Below, in pieces: positions 1-9,502 of a stretch of DNA of 64,000 nucleotides; positions within the stretch are counted from its first letter, which is position 1; each line of letters starts with the position of its first letter. The notes under the pieces are model-generated. The model ran no database searches. It worked only from the letters and a program-made list of their open reading frames with translations, and was not told the origin of the DNA. Source of the stretch: CAZCAC01 sp964496575 (lineage in GTDB: Bacteria; Planctomycetota; UBA1135; GCA-002686595); NCBI GenBank assembly GCA_964496575.1, contig CAZCAC010000030.1, forward strand, positions 15,592-79,591, read 5' to 3'. Both the position numbers and the translations under genes were made by a program.

Positions 1-1
1 C

Positions 2-1042
2 CTGGAGCACCATCCAGTGCTCCTCGCGGGCCTCGACTCGATCGGAGTCAAGGAGGACCAGGGCGTCGTCTTCCCGGCGCTCTTCCTCTCCGTCGCGCGA
101 GGACCGGTGCGCGTCGAGCGCTGTACGTTGATCGGCGGCGATGGATTCTATTGCGGTTGGACGTGCAGCCCCTTCGACGAACACGCTGGGGGCGAGGCGG
201 TACGGATCGAGATCGCCCTGAACATCTGTTTCACCGAGTGCACCATCCGCGGCGGCCATGGCGAGATCTGGTTCGACGGCGGAGATCAAACGCGCGGGGG
301 CGAGGGAATCGTCGCTTCCGGTTGTTCTCTCTCGATCCACGACTCCATCGTGGAAGGCGGGGTGGGCGGCGGCCAGCAGTGGGGCTGGGGTCTCGCCAGC
401 GGGGGTGACGGAGGGGTGGCCCTGCACGCACAGGACACGGCCACCGTGAACACGATCGTGCACCTTTCCGGATCCGAGGTCACCGGCGGCAACGGAGGTG
501 ACGCGGATATGTGCCTCGACCCGGGCGGCGCCGGAGGCGACGGGTTGTCTCTCCACGGCTCGACCACGGCGGGCTATCTGCTCGACACGACTCTCGCCGG
601 AGGAGCGCCGGGCTGCGGCACGAACAATCCCCCCGCGGGTGTTCCCCTGGTGACGGGAGTGGGCGCGACCGCGGACTTCTGGCCGGGCACATCGCGTCTC
701 TTGCGATCCCGGACGCCGCTCCGCGAGCAGGAGGTCGTCCCGTTCTCCTTCGAAGGCGAGCCGGGAGATCTGGTCTTCCTGCTGGAATCACGAGCAGCAG
801 GATTCCACCTCCTGCCCGCGGCTTCGGGAGTAATGCCGTTGCGCTACCCCGCGAGGCAACGCTTCCGTTTCATGGGGTCTCTCGATGCCAGCGGGACGCT
901 CGACCTGTTCCTCACCATGCCGGACCTCCCGATCGGGCGTGAGTCGGCGCGGACCTACACGGCCGCCTACTTCCGAGACGTCAGCGGGGGGGCGTGGCTG
1001 GGGAGTCCAGCGACCCGACTCGTGGTGGATATTGCGTACTGA
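2..1042 (+). CDS. Exported right-handed beta-helix protein, 3' part (5' end outside window)
   Basis: The frame is open from base 2, so the true start lies upstream; the first in-window start codon is a GTG at 17. The visible part has glycine-rich, roughly 25-35 residue repeats of short hydrophobic strands (for example CTIRGG, SIVEGG, SEVTGG, TTLAGG), the pattern of right-handed parallel beta-helix proteins. The last 120 residues form a separate beta-rich domain with a strand such as LDASGTLDLFLTMPDLP, similar in style to the C-terminal domain of the protein at 37967-39571. Role unknown; a surface or secreted location is inferred from the fold. The stop TGA overlaps the next ATG by one base, suggesting translational coupling to the serine hydrolase. 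Confidence 0.7.
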   Translation: MEHHPVLLAGLDSIGVKEDQGVVFPALFLSVARGPVRVERCTLIGGDGFYCGWTCSPFDEHAGGEAVRIEIALNICFTECTIRGGHGEIWFDGGDQTRGGEGIVASGCSLSIHDSIVEGGVGGGQQWGWGLASGGDGGVALHAQDTATVNTIVHLSGSEVTGGNGGDADMCLDPGGAGGDGLSLHGSTTAGYLLDTTLAGGAPGCGTNNPPAGVPLVTGVGATADFWPGTSRLLRSRTPLREQEVVPFSFEGEPGDLVFLLESRAAGFHLLPAASGVMPLRYPARQRFRFMGSLDASGTLDLFLTMPDLPIGRESARTYTAAYFRDVSGGAWLGSPATRLVVDIAY

Positions 1043-2148
1043 TGGTGCGTCGCTACAGTCTCCAGCAGATGACCCGGTACGACGCTGACCTGCCCCGACG
1101 CGACCGTGGCCGCCTCTTCCGCCGCAGTGTCTCGCTCGTCCTGGTGATCTGCGCATCCGGCTTCGCGGCCGGGTGCCGTGCCCCGGCGACGCTCCCGGAA
1201 GTCGTCGACGGTTACGCCCCGCAGTTCGTGCGGGACGACGGCCCAGGCCTGGCCATCGCGGTGCTACAGCGTGGAGAAGTGGTGCTGGAGAGCTGCTTCG
1301 GCAGGGCCGATCTTCGCGACTCCAGCGCCGTGGGGCCGGACACGTGCTTCTACCTGGCCTCGGTGTCGAAGCCGTTCACGGCGATGGCCGTGATGCTCCT
1401 CGTTCAGGACGGTCGCATCGAGCTCGAGGATCCGGTCACCGGCCACTTCCCGGAAGCCCCGGCGAGCTGGAGCGGGATCACCGTTCACCACCTGCTGACG
1501 CACCAGTCCGGACTCCGTGAATACCTCGAGCTGCCCGCCGTGGTCGGCTGGACCAACCAGGACGTGCTCGACTTCGCCGTGGGGACCGCCCCGGAGTTCC
1601 CGCCGGGTCACCGGTACGCGTACTCCAACACCGGATACGTGCTCCTGGCCATGCTCGTCGAACGAGTGTCGGGAACTCCGTTCGACGTCTTCGTCCGGAA
1701 CCGGATCTTCGCGCCGCTCGGCATGCAGCGATCTGTAGTCTACGGCGAATCGAGACCGGTCGTGCCGGATCGGGCCGTCGGCTATCTGCCCGATGGCGCG
1801 CTCCACGATTACCCGCTGCGCACCATGGGTGACGGCGGCTTCTTCTGTTCACTCAGGGACATGGAGACGTGGGTCCTGGCTCTGGGCGACTCTCGGATGC
1901 TGTCGGCGGAGGCCCTGGAGCTGGTCTTCACGTCACACGCGGAGCTGGGCTACGGGTACGGTTGGTTCGTCGGAGAGCTGCGAGGCAGAAGGCGCCTCCA
2001 CCACGCCGGTGCTCTCGTGGGCTATGCAACCCACGTCACCTGGATCCCCGAGGAGCAGCTGGCCGTCATCGTGCTGTCGAATGGCACGTTCCGAGACGAG
2101 GTCCCGGAGCTGGCGTATCGGGTGCTGTCGTTCTGCCTCCGGGACTGA
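1042..2148 (+). CDS. Lipoprotein serine hydrolase, beta-lactamase/DD-peptidase fold (class C / S12-like)
   Basis: The three active-site motifs of the serine beta-lactamase superfamily are visible: SxxK as SVSK at residues 107-110, the Y-x-N motif as YSN in YSNTGY, and H-x-G as HAG near the C-terminus. The N-terminus has a basic region, a hydrophobic stretch and a lipobox ending FAAGC with C45, so the enzyme is probably tethered in the cell envelope. Such proteins are peptidases, esterases or amide hydrolases; the substrate cannot be told from sequence. The ATG at 1042 overlaps the previous stop (TGATG). An in-frame ATG at 1069 would shorten the n-region and is an alternative start. Family assignment is firm, function open. 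Confidence 0.88.
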   Translation: MVRRYSLQQMTRYDADLPRRDRGRLFRRSVSLVLVICASGFAAGCRAPATLPEVVDGYAPQFVRDDGPGLAIAVLQRGEVVLESCFGRADLRDSSAVGPDTCFYLASVSKPFTAMAVMLLVQDGRIELEDPVTGHFPEAPASWSGITVHHLLTHQSGLREYLELPAVVGWTNQDVLDFAVGTAPEFPPGHRYAYSNTGYVLLAMLVERVSGTPFDVFVRNRIFAPLGMQRSVVYGESRPVVPDRAVGYLPDGALHDYPLRTMGDGGFFCSLRDMETWVLALGDSRMLSAEALELVFTSHAELGYGYGWFVGELRGRRRLHHAGALVGYATHVTWIPEEQLAVIVLSNGTFRDEVPELAYRVLSFCLRD

Positions 2149-2336
2149 ACCGTGAGTGCGGAGCCCGGGCCATCTCCGCCACCAGCGGGGGCGGCCGTGA
2201 CCGGTGGACACCGGGCGGGTGGCCCTCTCGGGACATCGCTCCCGGAAAAACCCTGGAGGACCGTCCCAAATCGAGCGGGACGGCATCCAATGGTGTGAAC
2301 GATCACATACTCGCCCCGAACCGAGAGGATGACCTC

Positions 2337-4082
2337 ATGATCGCCATGCTCGCAGCCGCGCCGCTCCTGTTCCTCGCCGCTGGTGAGGAGAGCGGTCCCA
2401 TCGCGCAGGAAGCCTATCTCAAGGCCTCCAACACGGATGCTTCTGACGCCTTCGGCAGGTCCGTGGCGATCTCGGGCGACACCATCGTGGTCGGAGCGAA
2501 CGAGGAGGCCAGCAACGCCACGGGCGTCGACGGGGACGGGAGTGACAACAGCGCCCCGTATGCCGGGGCTGCCTACGTGTTCGCGCGCAGCGGAACGAGC
2601 TGGAGCCAGCAGGCGTACCTGAAGCCCTCCAACACCGACGGAGGAGACTACTTCGGCGAGTCCGTGGCGGTGTCGGGAGACACGGTGGTGGTCGGATCCT
2701 GGGCAGAGGCCAGCAACGCCACCGGGATCGACGGCGACCAGAGTGACAACTCAGCGTGGGCCACCGGGGCGGCCTACGTGTTCGTTCGAGACGGAACGAG
2801 CTGGAGCCAGCAAGCGTACATCAAGGCGTCCAACGCCGAGGAGGGCGACGCATTCGGCAGATCTGTCGCCGCGTACGGCGACACGCTGATCGTCGGGGCG
2901 GGCTCCGAGGACGGCGGTGCAACCGGCGTGAACGGTGACGACAGCGACAACAGCGTCTCGAATTCGGGCGCGGCCTACGTGTTCGTGCGCAACGGATCGA
3001 GCTGGAGCCAGCAGGCCTACCTCAAGGCCTCCAACACCGGCAGCAAGGACATCTTCGGCACTTCCGTATCGTTGTCGGCCGACATCGCCGTGGTCGGCGC
3101 GATGTGGGAGGAGAGCAGTGCCACCGGCGTGAATGGTGACCAGAACGACAACAGCTTCATCTACGCCGGAGCGGTCTACGTGTTCACCAGGAGCGGGACG
3201 GGCTGGATACAAGAGGCCTATCTCAAAGCCTCCAATACCGACGTGGCCGACCATTTCGGGCGCTCGGTGGCGGTGTCCGGCCGCACGGTGGTGGTCGGGG
3301 CGCTCGACGAGGACAGCAATGCCACCGGCGTGAACGGAGATCAGAACGACAACAGCGCCCTCTACGCCGGAGCGGCCTACGTGTTCGCGCGAGGCGGGAC
3401 GAGCTGGAACCAGCTCGCCTATCTCAAGGCCTCGAACACCGACGAGAACGACCGGTTCGGGCGCGGCGTGGCGACCTTCGGTGGAACGACGCTGGTCGGA
3501 GCTCCGGGTGAGGGCAGCGGCGCCACCGGCGTGAACGGGAATCAGGGCGACAACAGCCACACCGGCGCCGGGGCGGCCTACGTCTTCACGACTCCGCCGG
3601 GTAGCGGGTTCTGCTTCGGCGATCCCGGCCACGGAATTCCGTGTCCTTGCGACAACGACAACGACGGCAGCGTCCCCGGTTCGGGGTGCGACAACGGTGT
3701 GTTCGCCTCCGGTGCGCAGCTCACCGGCAGCGGCGAGGCCAGCGTGAGCTCCGATTCGCTGGTGCTGACCACCATCGGGCTGGAGCCGCTCAACACCGGC
3801 CTCTACTTCCAGGGCACCACCGCGCCCAACAACGGCAGCGGCTTCTGGTTCGGCGACGGCCTCCGCTGTGCCGGCGGGGGCGTGATCCGCCTGCAGGTTC
3901 GCTTCAGCAACGCTTCCGGCGTCTCGTTCACGACCCTCCCGATCGGCACCAAGGGTGGGGTGTCGGCGGGCGACGTGCGCACCTACCAGTGCTGGTACCG
4001 CAACCAGAGCACGCCGGCGTGCGGGCTGGGAGTCAACGAGTTCAACCTCTCGAACGGGTATCGAGTGGCGTGGTTGCCGTAG
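2337..4082 (+). CDS. Exported FG-GAP-like repeat protein with cysteine-rich C-terminal domain
   Basis: 581 residues. The ATG at 2337 has a ribosome site GAGAGGA at 2323-2329 and is followed by a hydrophobic signal segment (MIAMLAAAPLLFLAA). There are six tandem repeats of about 66 residues, each starting YLKASNTD, with a central FGRSVAVSGDTVVVGA core and ending AAYVFxRxGTSW, an FG-GAP/beta-propeller-like pattern. From about residue 420 comes the cysteine-rich domain shared with seven other genes in this window (core PCPCxNDNDGS, then GDGLRCAGG, YQCWYRN and a final Trp). The repeats are similar at DNA level, about 198 bp apart. Function unknown; extracellular location inferred. The stop is close to the convergent typA stop at 4101. 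Confidence 0.88.
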   Translation: MIAMLAAAPLLFLAAGEESGPIAQEAYLKASNTDASDAFGRSVAISGDTIVVGANEEASNATGVDGDGSDNSAPYAGAAYVFARSGTSWSQQAYLKPSNTDGGDYFGESVAVSGDTVVVGSWAEASNATGIDGDQSDNSAWATGAAYVFVRDGTSWSQQAYIKASNAEEGDAFGRSVAAYGDTLIVGAGSEDGGATGVNGDDSDNSVSNSGAAYVFVRNGSSWSQQAYLKASNTGSKDIFGTSVSLSADIAVVGAMWEESSATGVNGDQNDNSFIYAGAVYVFTRSGTGWIQEAYLKASNTDVADHFGRSVAVSGRTVVVGALDEDSNATGVNGDQNDNSALYAGAAYVFARGGTSWNQLAYLKASNTDENDRFGRGVATFGGTTLVGAPGEGSGATGVNGNQGDNSHTGAGAAYVFTTPPGSGFCFGDPGHGIPCPCDNDNDGSVPGSGCDNGVFASGAQLTGSGEASVSSDSLVLTTIGLEPLNTGLYFQGTTAPNNGSGFWFGDGLRCAGGGVIRLQVRFSNASGVSFTTLPIGTKGGVSAGDVRTYQCWYRNQSTPACGLGVNEFNLSNGYRVAWLP

Positions 4083-4104
4083 GGAACGGAGCCCGATCCC
4101 CTAC
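4079..4104. terminator. Short hairpin between convergent genes
   Basis: GTAGGG (4079-4084) pairs with CCCTAC (4099-4104) around a 14-nt loop, spanning both stop codons. There is no T-tract, so a terminator role is only a possibility. Confidence 0.3.
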
Positions 4105-5915
4105 CGCTTCAATTTCCGCCGCGCCTCCCCCCTGAGCACCCGCTTGCGCAGCCGCAGACTGCGCGGCGTCACCTCGAGCAGCTCGTCGTCCTCGATGTAC
4201 TCCAACGCCTCCTCCAACGACATCGTCCGCGCCGCGGAGAGGGTCGGGCTGATGTCCTTGGTCGAGGAGCGGATGTTGGTCAACTTCTTCGCCCGGCAGA
4301 CGTTGACCGGAAGCGCTCCGGACTTGCGGTACTCGCCGACGACCATGCCCTCGTAGACCTGGTCCCCGGGGCGCACGAAGAAGGTGCCGCGATCGGCGAG
4401 CGCGTCGAGGGCGTAGGTCAAGACCTGTCCCGCGCGATCGGCGACCAGCACGCCGCAGTTGCGTCGCGGAATCAGCCCCTTGTCGGGGCGCCAGTCCTCG
4501 AAGACATGCGAGAGGATCGCCTCGCCCTGGCTCAGAGTGAGCAGCGCCGTGCGCGCGCCGATCAAGCCGCGCGCCGCGACCGTGAACTCGAGCTTGGCCA
4601 GGTCGCCCAGCGCCTCCATGTGCAGCAGCTCGCCGCGGCGGCGTCCGAGGTACTCGATGATCCGACCGGCGCTGTCGTTCGGCACCTCGATCGTCGCGCG
4701 CTCGTACGGCTCGCACATTCGCCCTTCCTTCTCGCGGACGATGATCAGCGGCTTGCCGACGGCGAACTCGTAACCCTCGCGGCGCATGTTCTCGACCAGC
4801 ACGCCGAGGTGCATCACGCCACGCCCCTTGACCTTGAACGCGTAGTTCTTGTCGGTGCGCTCGATGGAGAGCGCCACGTCGCGCAGGGCCGCCTTCTCGA
4901 GCCGGCTGTGGATGTGCCGGCTGGTGACGAACTGACCCTCCTTCGCCGCGAAGGGGGAGTCGTTGACCAGGAACTCCATCGAGATCGTCGGCTCGTCGAT
5001 GGCGATCGCCGGGAGCGGCTCGAAGAACTCCTGGTCGCAGAGCGTATCGCCGATCTTCAGCTCCTCGATCCCCGCCACCACCGCGATGTCCCCGCAGGCC
5101 ACCGCCTGGGCCGGAACTCGCTCCAGACCCTCGTAGCGGAACAGGCTCTTGATCGTGGCAAAACTCGGCCGTGAGCGGTCGGGGTGGCAGATGGCCACGC
5201 GGGAGCCGAGGCGCAGCACGCCGCGATCGACGCGGCCGATCGCCATCCGGCCGACGAAGTCGTCGTGTTCGAGCGTCACCGCCTGAAATCGCGTCGGCCC
5301 CTCGGCGTCGATCTCGGGCGAGGGCACCTCCTCGAGCAGGAGGTCGAACAACGGCCCCAGATCCATCCGCGGATCCTCCGCCTCGCGCATCGCGTAGCCG
5401 TCTCGCCCCGAGCCGTACACGACCGGGAAGTCCAGCTGATCATGGTCCGCGCCCAGCTCGACGAAGAGGTCGAAGATCTCGTCCAGCACCGCGTGTGGGC
5501 GCGCGTCGGGACGGTCGATCTTGTTGATCATCACCAGCGCCTTCAGGCCGTGCTCGAACGCCTTGCGCAGCACGAAGCGCGTCTGGGGCATCGGCCCCTC
5601 GAAGGAGTCGACCAGGAGCAGCACGGCGTCCGCCATCGACAGCGTCCGCTCGACCTGTCCGCCGAAGTCGGCGTGGCCCGGCGTGTCGACGATGTTGATG
5701 CGCGTGCCGCGGAACTGGATCGAGGTGTTCTTGGCCAGGATGGTGATCCCGCGCTCCCGCTCCTGGTCCTCGGTGTCGAGCGCGCGCTCGCGGACCTGCT
5801 GATTGGAGCGGAAGGTGCCCGCGTAGCGGAACATCTGGTCCACCAGCGTGGTCTTGCCGTGGTCGACGTGCGCGACGATCGCCAGGTTGCGGATTTCCTG
5901 TACGGTGACGGTCAT
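4101..5915 (-). CDS. typA: Ribosome-associated GTPase TypA/BipA
   Basis: 604 residues, the usual TypA length. G motifs are clear: AHVDHGKT (residues 15-22), the switch region ERGITI, DTPGHADFGG and NKID. They are followed by EF-G-like domains and the TypA-specific C-terminal part with GRRRGELLHME. TypA is a translational GTPase linked to 50S subunit assembly and stress growth. The start is placed at the ATG at 5915 because the GTPase domain begins there; it overlaps the stop of the upstream exonuclease gene in an ATGA (5912-5915), so the two are probably translated as a coupled pair. Confidence 0.97.
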   Translation of the reverse strand: MTVTVQEIRNLAIVAHVDHGKTTLVDQMFRYAGTFRSNQQVRERALDTEDQERERGITILAKNTSIQFRGTRINIVDTPGHADFGGQVERTLSMADAVLLLVDSFEGPMPQTRFVLRKAFEHGLKALVMINKIDRPDARPHAVLDEIFDLFVELGADHDQLDFPVVYGSGRDGYAMREAEDPRMDLGPLFDLLLEEVPSPEIDAEGPTRFQAVTLEHDDFVGRMAIGRVDRGVLRLGSRVAICHPDRSRPSFATIKSLFRYEGLERVPAQAVACGDIAVVAGIEELKIGDTLCDQEFFEPLPAIAIDEPTISMEFLVNDSPFAAKEGQFVTSRHIHSRLEKAALRDVALSIERTDKNYAFKVKGRGVMHLGVLVENMRREGYEFAVGKPLIIVREKEGRMCEPYERATIEVPNDSAGRIIEYLGRRRGELLHMEALGDLAKLEFTVAARGLIGARTALLTLSQGEAILSHVFEDWRPDKGLIPRRNCGVLVADRAGQVLTYALDALADRGTFFVRPGDQVYEGMVVGEYRKSGALPVNVCRAKKLTNIRSSTKDISPTLSAARTMSLEEALEYIEDDELLEVTPRSLRLRKRVLRGEARRKLKR

Positions 5916-6733
5916 CGCGAGGTGGAGGGGTCGAGGACCTGGCGAACGCGGTCCAGTCGGTAGGTCTTGAGCATGTCCGACCGCTGGCACTCCGCCTCCA
6001 GGTAGCCGACGCGGCGGCGCTGGAAGAGGAAGCGGGGACGGACGGGGAGGTGTACGGGGTGCTCCTCGCCGTCGCCGTAGACGAGGGTCACCTCGTGACG
6101 GCCCTCGATCGCCTCGAACAGCGGGCGCAGGCGGCGGGAAGGGCTGGGCGACCTGGGGAACGAGGCGGCGATCGTCAGCGGGCCGCCGCTCTGGTCGAGC
6201 AGCTCGGTCAGGCCCCCGCCGTCCTTCTCGCGCAGCCTGGCGAGACACTCCTCGATCACCTTCCAGCAGTAGACGGCATCGGAGAGCGCCCGGTGGTGCG
6301 GGCCCTCCTCGAGGTCGAGGTGCTGGCAGAGTGTGTCGAGCTTGTGGTCGATCGCCTCGGGGATGTGCCTGCGCGAGAGCTTCAGCGAGTCCAGGAAGAC
6401 CCCGGGCGGCGGGCGGAGGCCGTGGCGCGCGTACTCGAACCCGAGCACGCGGGCGTCGAAGGAGGCGTGGTGGGCCGCCATCCAGTCATCTCCCGCCCAT
6501 TCGCGGAAGCGGGAGAGCACCTCGCCGGTCAGCGGCGCGTCGCGAACGTCCTCCTGGCGGATGCCGTGGATCTCGGTCGCGCCGGGCTCGATTTCCGTCT
6601 GCGGGCACACCAGGGACTCGAACTGGTCCTGGATCTCCCCCTCGACCACCCGCACGGCCCCCAGCTCGAGGAGGTGGGGAGCGCCCAGAAGGTTGGCGGT
6701 TTCGGTGTCGAGGATGACCAGGGGACGGTTCAT
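5912..6733 (-). CDS. DEDDh 3'-5' exonuclease fused to a C-terminal WYL domain
   Basis: 273 residues. The N-terminal half is a DnaQ-type exonuclease: D9 and E11 in LDTETAN (ExoI), D93 in HASFDARVL (ExoII), and H147/D152 in HRALSDA (ExoIII), so all five DEDDh residues are present. Residues about 201-268 look like a WYL domain: basic strand region, VGYLEAEC, then YRLDRVRQV. WYL domains usually bind ligands or single-stranded nucleic acid and occur in regulators of DNA repair and phage defence. The fusion suggests an exonuclease gated by a ligand or DNA end; that is inference. Coupled by a 4-base overlap to typA downstream. Confidence 0.85.
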   Translation of the reverse strand: MNRPLVILDTETANLLGAPHLLELGAVRVVEGEIQDQFESLVCPQTEIEPGATEIHGIRQEDVRDAPLTGEVLSRFREWAGDDWMAAHHASFDARVLGFEYARHGLRPPPGVFLDSLKLSRRHIPEAIDHKLDTLCQHLDLEEGPHHRALSDAVYCWKVIEECLARLREKDGGGLTELLDQSGGPLTIAASFPRSPSPSRRLRPLFEAIEGRHEVTLVYGDGEEHPVHLPVRPRFLFQRRRVGYLEAECQRSDMLKTYRLDRVRQVLDPSTSR

Positions 6734-6801
6734 GACGGCGATGGCGAACCGCTCACACTACCGCCGCACGGCGGATACGCAATAGCGGAAGCGCCAGGAA
6801 C

Positions 6802-8367
6802 TCAGCGGTCGCGATACGTCTCGCTGACCTCGAACAGCGTCGGGTGTTCCTCGTCGCGATCGCCGAGTTCCTCCTTCAGGCGCCACAGCTCCGCTTTCAG
6901 CTCGGGCACGACCGCCGCGTACTCGGGATCCCGATAGACGTTCCGGAGCTCGAGCGGGTCACGCTCGAGATCGTAGAGCTCCCACCCCGGCTCGGTCGCC
7001 GGCGCTTGCTTCTCCGCCATCCCCGGAAGGGGTACGCCGTGGAAGAAGATCAGCTTGTGCTGCCGGGTACGCACCCCGTAGTGGGCGGGGCGGCTGCCGT
7101 GCTGCCAGTAGTGGTAGTACATCGACTCGCGCCACGCCTCGGGCGTCCGCCCCTCGAGGACGGGCAGGAAGCTCTCCCCCTGCATCGCCGCCGGCGTCGC
7201 CTGACCGGCCAGGTCGAGGAAGGTCGGCGCGAAGTCGACGTTGAGCAGGATCTCATCGCGGACCGCCCCGGCGGGGACCCTCTCCGGATGGCGGACGAGC
7301 AGCGGCATGCGCAACGACTCCTCGAACATCCAGCGCTTGTCGATGTAGTCGTGCTCGCCGATGAAGTAGCCCTGGTCGGAGGTGTAGAAGACGACCGTGT
7401 CACGCTCCAACCCTTCGCGCTCGAGGTACTCCAGCAGGCGACCCACGTTCTCGTCGATCGCGGCGATGCAGCGCAGGTAGTCCTTGGCCAATTTCTGGTA
7501 CGCGGCGCGCTTGCGCTCTTCCCGGCTCAGTCCCTCGGTCTTCAGCTGGCCGGTCGGGTAGTTCTTCCGTTCCATTCGCCCGGCCATCGTCTCGATGGTG
7601 AAGCCGTGTTCTCTGGAGCCGACCGAGCGATGACTCTTGTCCTCCCACAGACTCGGCGGCTCGGGGATCTCGACGTCCGCGTACAGCGCCGCGTGCCGGT
7701 CGGCGTAGTGCCACGGCTCGTGGCTGTTCTTGAAGTGCGTCATCAGAAAGAAGGGCTTGCCTTCCTCCCGCCCTGCGAGCCACTCGATCGAGAGGTCGGT
7801 GATGACGTCGGTGGAGAAACCCTCGTGCTTCCGCCGCTTCTCGCTGCCCTTCTCCTTCAGGATCGGATCGTGGTAGCGCCCCTGTCCCGGCAGGACGTTC
7901 CAGTAGTCGAACCCGCTCGGCTCCTCCTTCAGGTGCCACTTGCCGACGATCGCGGTCTGGTAGCCCGCCGCCTGCATCGCCTTGGCGACGTTGTCGCGCT
8001 CCGGGTCGAGGGCGTGGCTCAGCGAGAAGACCCCGTTCCGGTGGCTGTACTGTCCGGTGAGAATCGACGCCCGGCTCGGTACACAGATCGAGTTGGTGCA
8101 GAAGCCGTTGGTGAAGCGCGCCCCCTGCTCCGCGAGCCGATCCAGGTTCGGGGTACGCGCGTACTGTCCCAGAACTGACCCGTAGCACCGAATCGCGCCA
8201 GCCTTGTGGTCGTCCGCCATGATGAACAGGATGTTCGGCAGCGCTCGCCCGGGTCGAGCCGCGGGCTCGATCTCGGGGGAGCTGCACGCCGAACCCGCGA
8301 TACAGAGGCAAAACAAGGCGGTGAGGCTGTGCGCTCTCGCTCGGCCGGCGGGAGGGGATAGAATCAT
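6802..8367 (-). CDS. Sulfatase (formylglycine-dependent), lipoprotein
   Basis: 521 residues. After a signal peptide with lipobox AGSAC (C28) comes the alkaline-phosphatase/sulfatase fold. D52 and D53 in FIMADDH are metal ligands, and C95-V-P-S-R99 is the C-x-P-S-R motif in which the cysteine is converted to formylglycine. A later TSDQGYFIGEH supplies further metal ligands. The enzyme would remove sulfate esters, probably from polysaccharides, in the periplasm or at the surface; the exact substrate is not readable. Closest in style to choline-sulfatase/heparan-type sulfatases common in planctomycetes. A formylglycine-generating enzyme must lie elsewhere. It is divergent from the thioredoxin-like gene at 8471. 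Confidence 0.93.
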   Translation of the reverse strand: MILSPPAGRARAHSLTALFCLCIAGSACSSPEIEPAARPGRALPNILFIMADDHKAGAIRCYGSVLGQYARTPNLDRLAEQGARFTNGFCTNSICVPSRASILTGQYSHRNGVFSLSHALDPERDNVAKAMQAAGYQTAIVGKWHLKEEPSGFDYWNVLPGQGRYHDPILKEKGSEKRRKHEGFSTDVITDLSIEWLAGREEGKPFFLMTHFKNSHEPWHYADRHAALYADVEIPEPPSLWEDKSHRSVGSREHGFTIETMAGRMERKNYPTGQLKTEGLSREERKRAAYQKLAKDYLRCIAAIDENVGRLLEYLEREGLERDTVVFYTSDQGYFIGEHDYIDKRWMFEESLRMPLLVRHPERVPAGAVRDEILLNVDFAPTFLDLAGQATPAAMQGESFLPVLEGRTPEAWRESMYYHYWQHGSRPAHYGVRTRQHKLIFFHGVPLPGMAEKQAPATEPGWELYDLERDPLELRNVYRDPEYAAVVPELKAELWRLKEELGDRDEEHPTLFEVSETYRDR

Positions 8368-8470
8368 CGAAACGGAGAGGAACGGAGAGGCGGCGGGGTT
8401 GACTCAGAACGTACTCCCCCGCCGTGATCTTCGGGCGAGCCAATCGCGGGAAAAGCGTTATCCTGGAGCG

Positions 8471-9502
8471 ATGCGACGATTCCCGATGATCCCCATCCTC
8501 CTCGTCGCCTTCCTCTTCGGCTGCCTCTTCCCCCTCGGGGGAAACCTGCAGGCGCAGTGGGGGCCCGAGATTGGCGACGTCCCTCCCGAAATCTCCGCAC
8601 GGAAGTGGTTTCACTGGGTCGGCGACGGCCCGAAGCTGGAGAGCCTCAAGGGCCGAGCCGTGCTGGTGCACTTCTTCGTCACCAAGGAGCCGAAGAAGGC
8701 GCAGTGGTTGACGCTGCTCAAGTTCTACAACGACCACAAGGACAAGGGCCTGCTCATCCTCGCGGTCACCCGTGACGGTGCCGGCTCCGTCGAACAGATG
8801 TTGCGGGACTTCCCCCTCCCCTTCCCCGTCGGCGCGGGGAGCGAGATGCAGTCGACCTGGGGCGCGAGCGGCAAATACGGTCAGGTGATCCTCGATCGCA
8901 ACGGCGAGATCTTCTACCGCACCGACGCGGCGAACGGGACGTGGAACGGGAAGCTCCTCAAGGCGATGCGCGGCGCCGAGCGCCCCAAGGAGGAAGCCTA
9001 CCTCCAGCTGTTCCCGGTCGACGAGTACGGCAAGGGGATGAAGCGAGCTATCGGCCTTCTCAACGAAGGTAAGCTGGCCAAGAGCCTCACCCTGCTGGAG
9101 GGACTCATCGCCAAGGAGACCACGGACGACGAGACTCGCACCGAGGCGAGGAACCTCCTGTCCGAGATCGACGAGCACGTGGAGCGGCTGATGGAGCAGA
9201 TCGAGGACAACCTCCAGCGCCGAGAAGTGCTCCTCGCTCGCGCCGCCCTGGAGGCCCTGGCCAAGGAGCTGAAGAAGCACGTCCTGGGCGAGCCCGCGCG
9301 CGAACGCCTCGCGGAGCTCGAGGAGGACGAGGAGTACACGATGGAGGTCGAGGCCGCCGAGCAGTACGACCGGCTGGTCGAGCTCTTCTACCGCCGCGGC
9401 TGGAGCAAGAACCTCGCCCGCTTCGAGAAACTGCTCGAGGACTTCCCCGATTCGCGGGCAGCCGAGAAGATGGAGAACTACTGGATCCGGAAGCGCTGGT
9501 AG
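8471..9502 (+). CDS. Exported thioredoxin-fold (redoxin-like) protein lacking the CxxC motif
   Basis: 343 residues. An N-terminal signal peptide (hydrophobic LLVAFLFGCLFPLGG, cleavage near LQAQ) precedes a TlpA/AhpC-TSA-like domain: a KGRAVLVHFFVTKEPKKAQW strand-helix unit, then GKYGQVILDRNGEIFY, which matches the conserved beta strands. Where family members have CxxC this one reads TKEPKKAQ, so the usual redox cysteines are missing. The C-terminal half (about 190-343) is Glu/Lys-rich and helical, possibly TPR-like or coiled coil. A structural or adaptor role is more likely than oxidoreductase activity. The start ATG at 8471 was chosen because the signal peptide begins there; the frame extends upstream without a signal. 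Confidence 0.75.
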   Translation: MRRFPMIPILLVAFLFGCLFPLGGNLQAQWGPEIGDVPPEISARKWFHWVGDGPKLESLKGRAVLVHFFVTKEPKKAQWLTLLKFYNDHKDKGLLILAVTRDGAGSVEQMLRDFPLPFPVGAGSEMQSTWGASGKYGQVILDRNGEIFYRTDAANGTWNGKLLKAMRGAERPKEEAYLQLFPVDEYGKGMKRAIGLLNEGKLAKSLTLLEGLIAKETTDDETRTEARNLLSEIDEHVERLMEQIEDNLQRREVLLARAALEALAKELKKHVLGEPARERLAELEEDEEYTMEVEAAEQYDRLVELFYRRGWSKNLARFEKLLEDFPDSRAAEKMENYWIRKRW

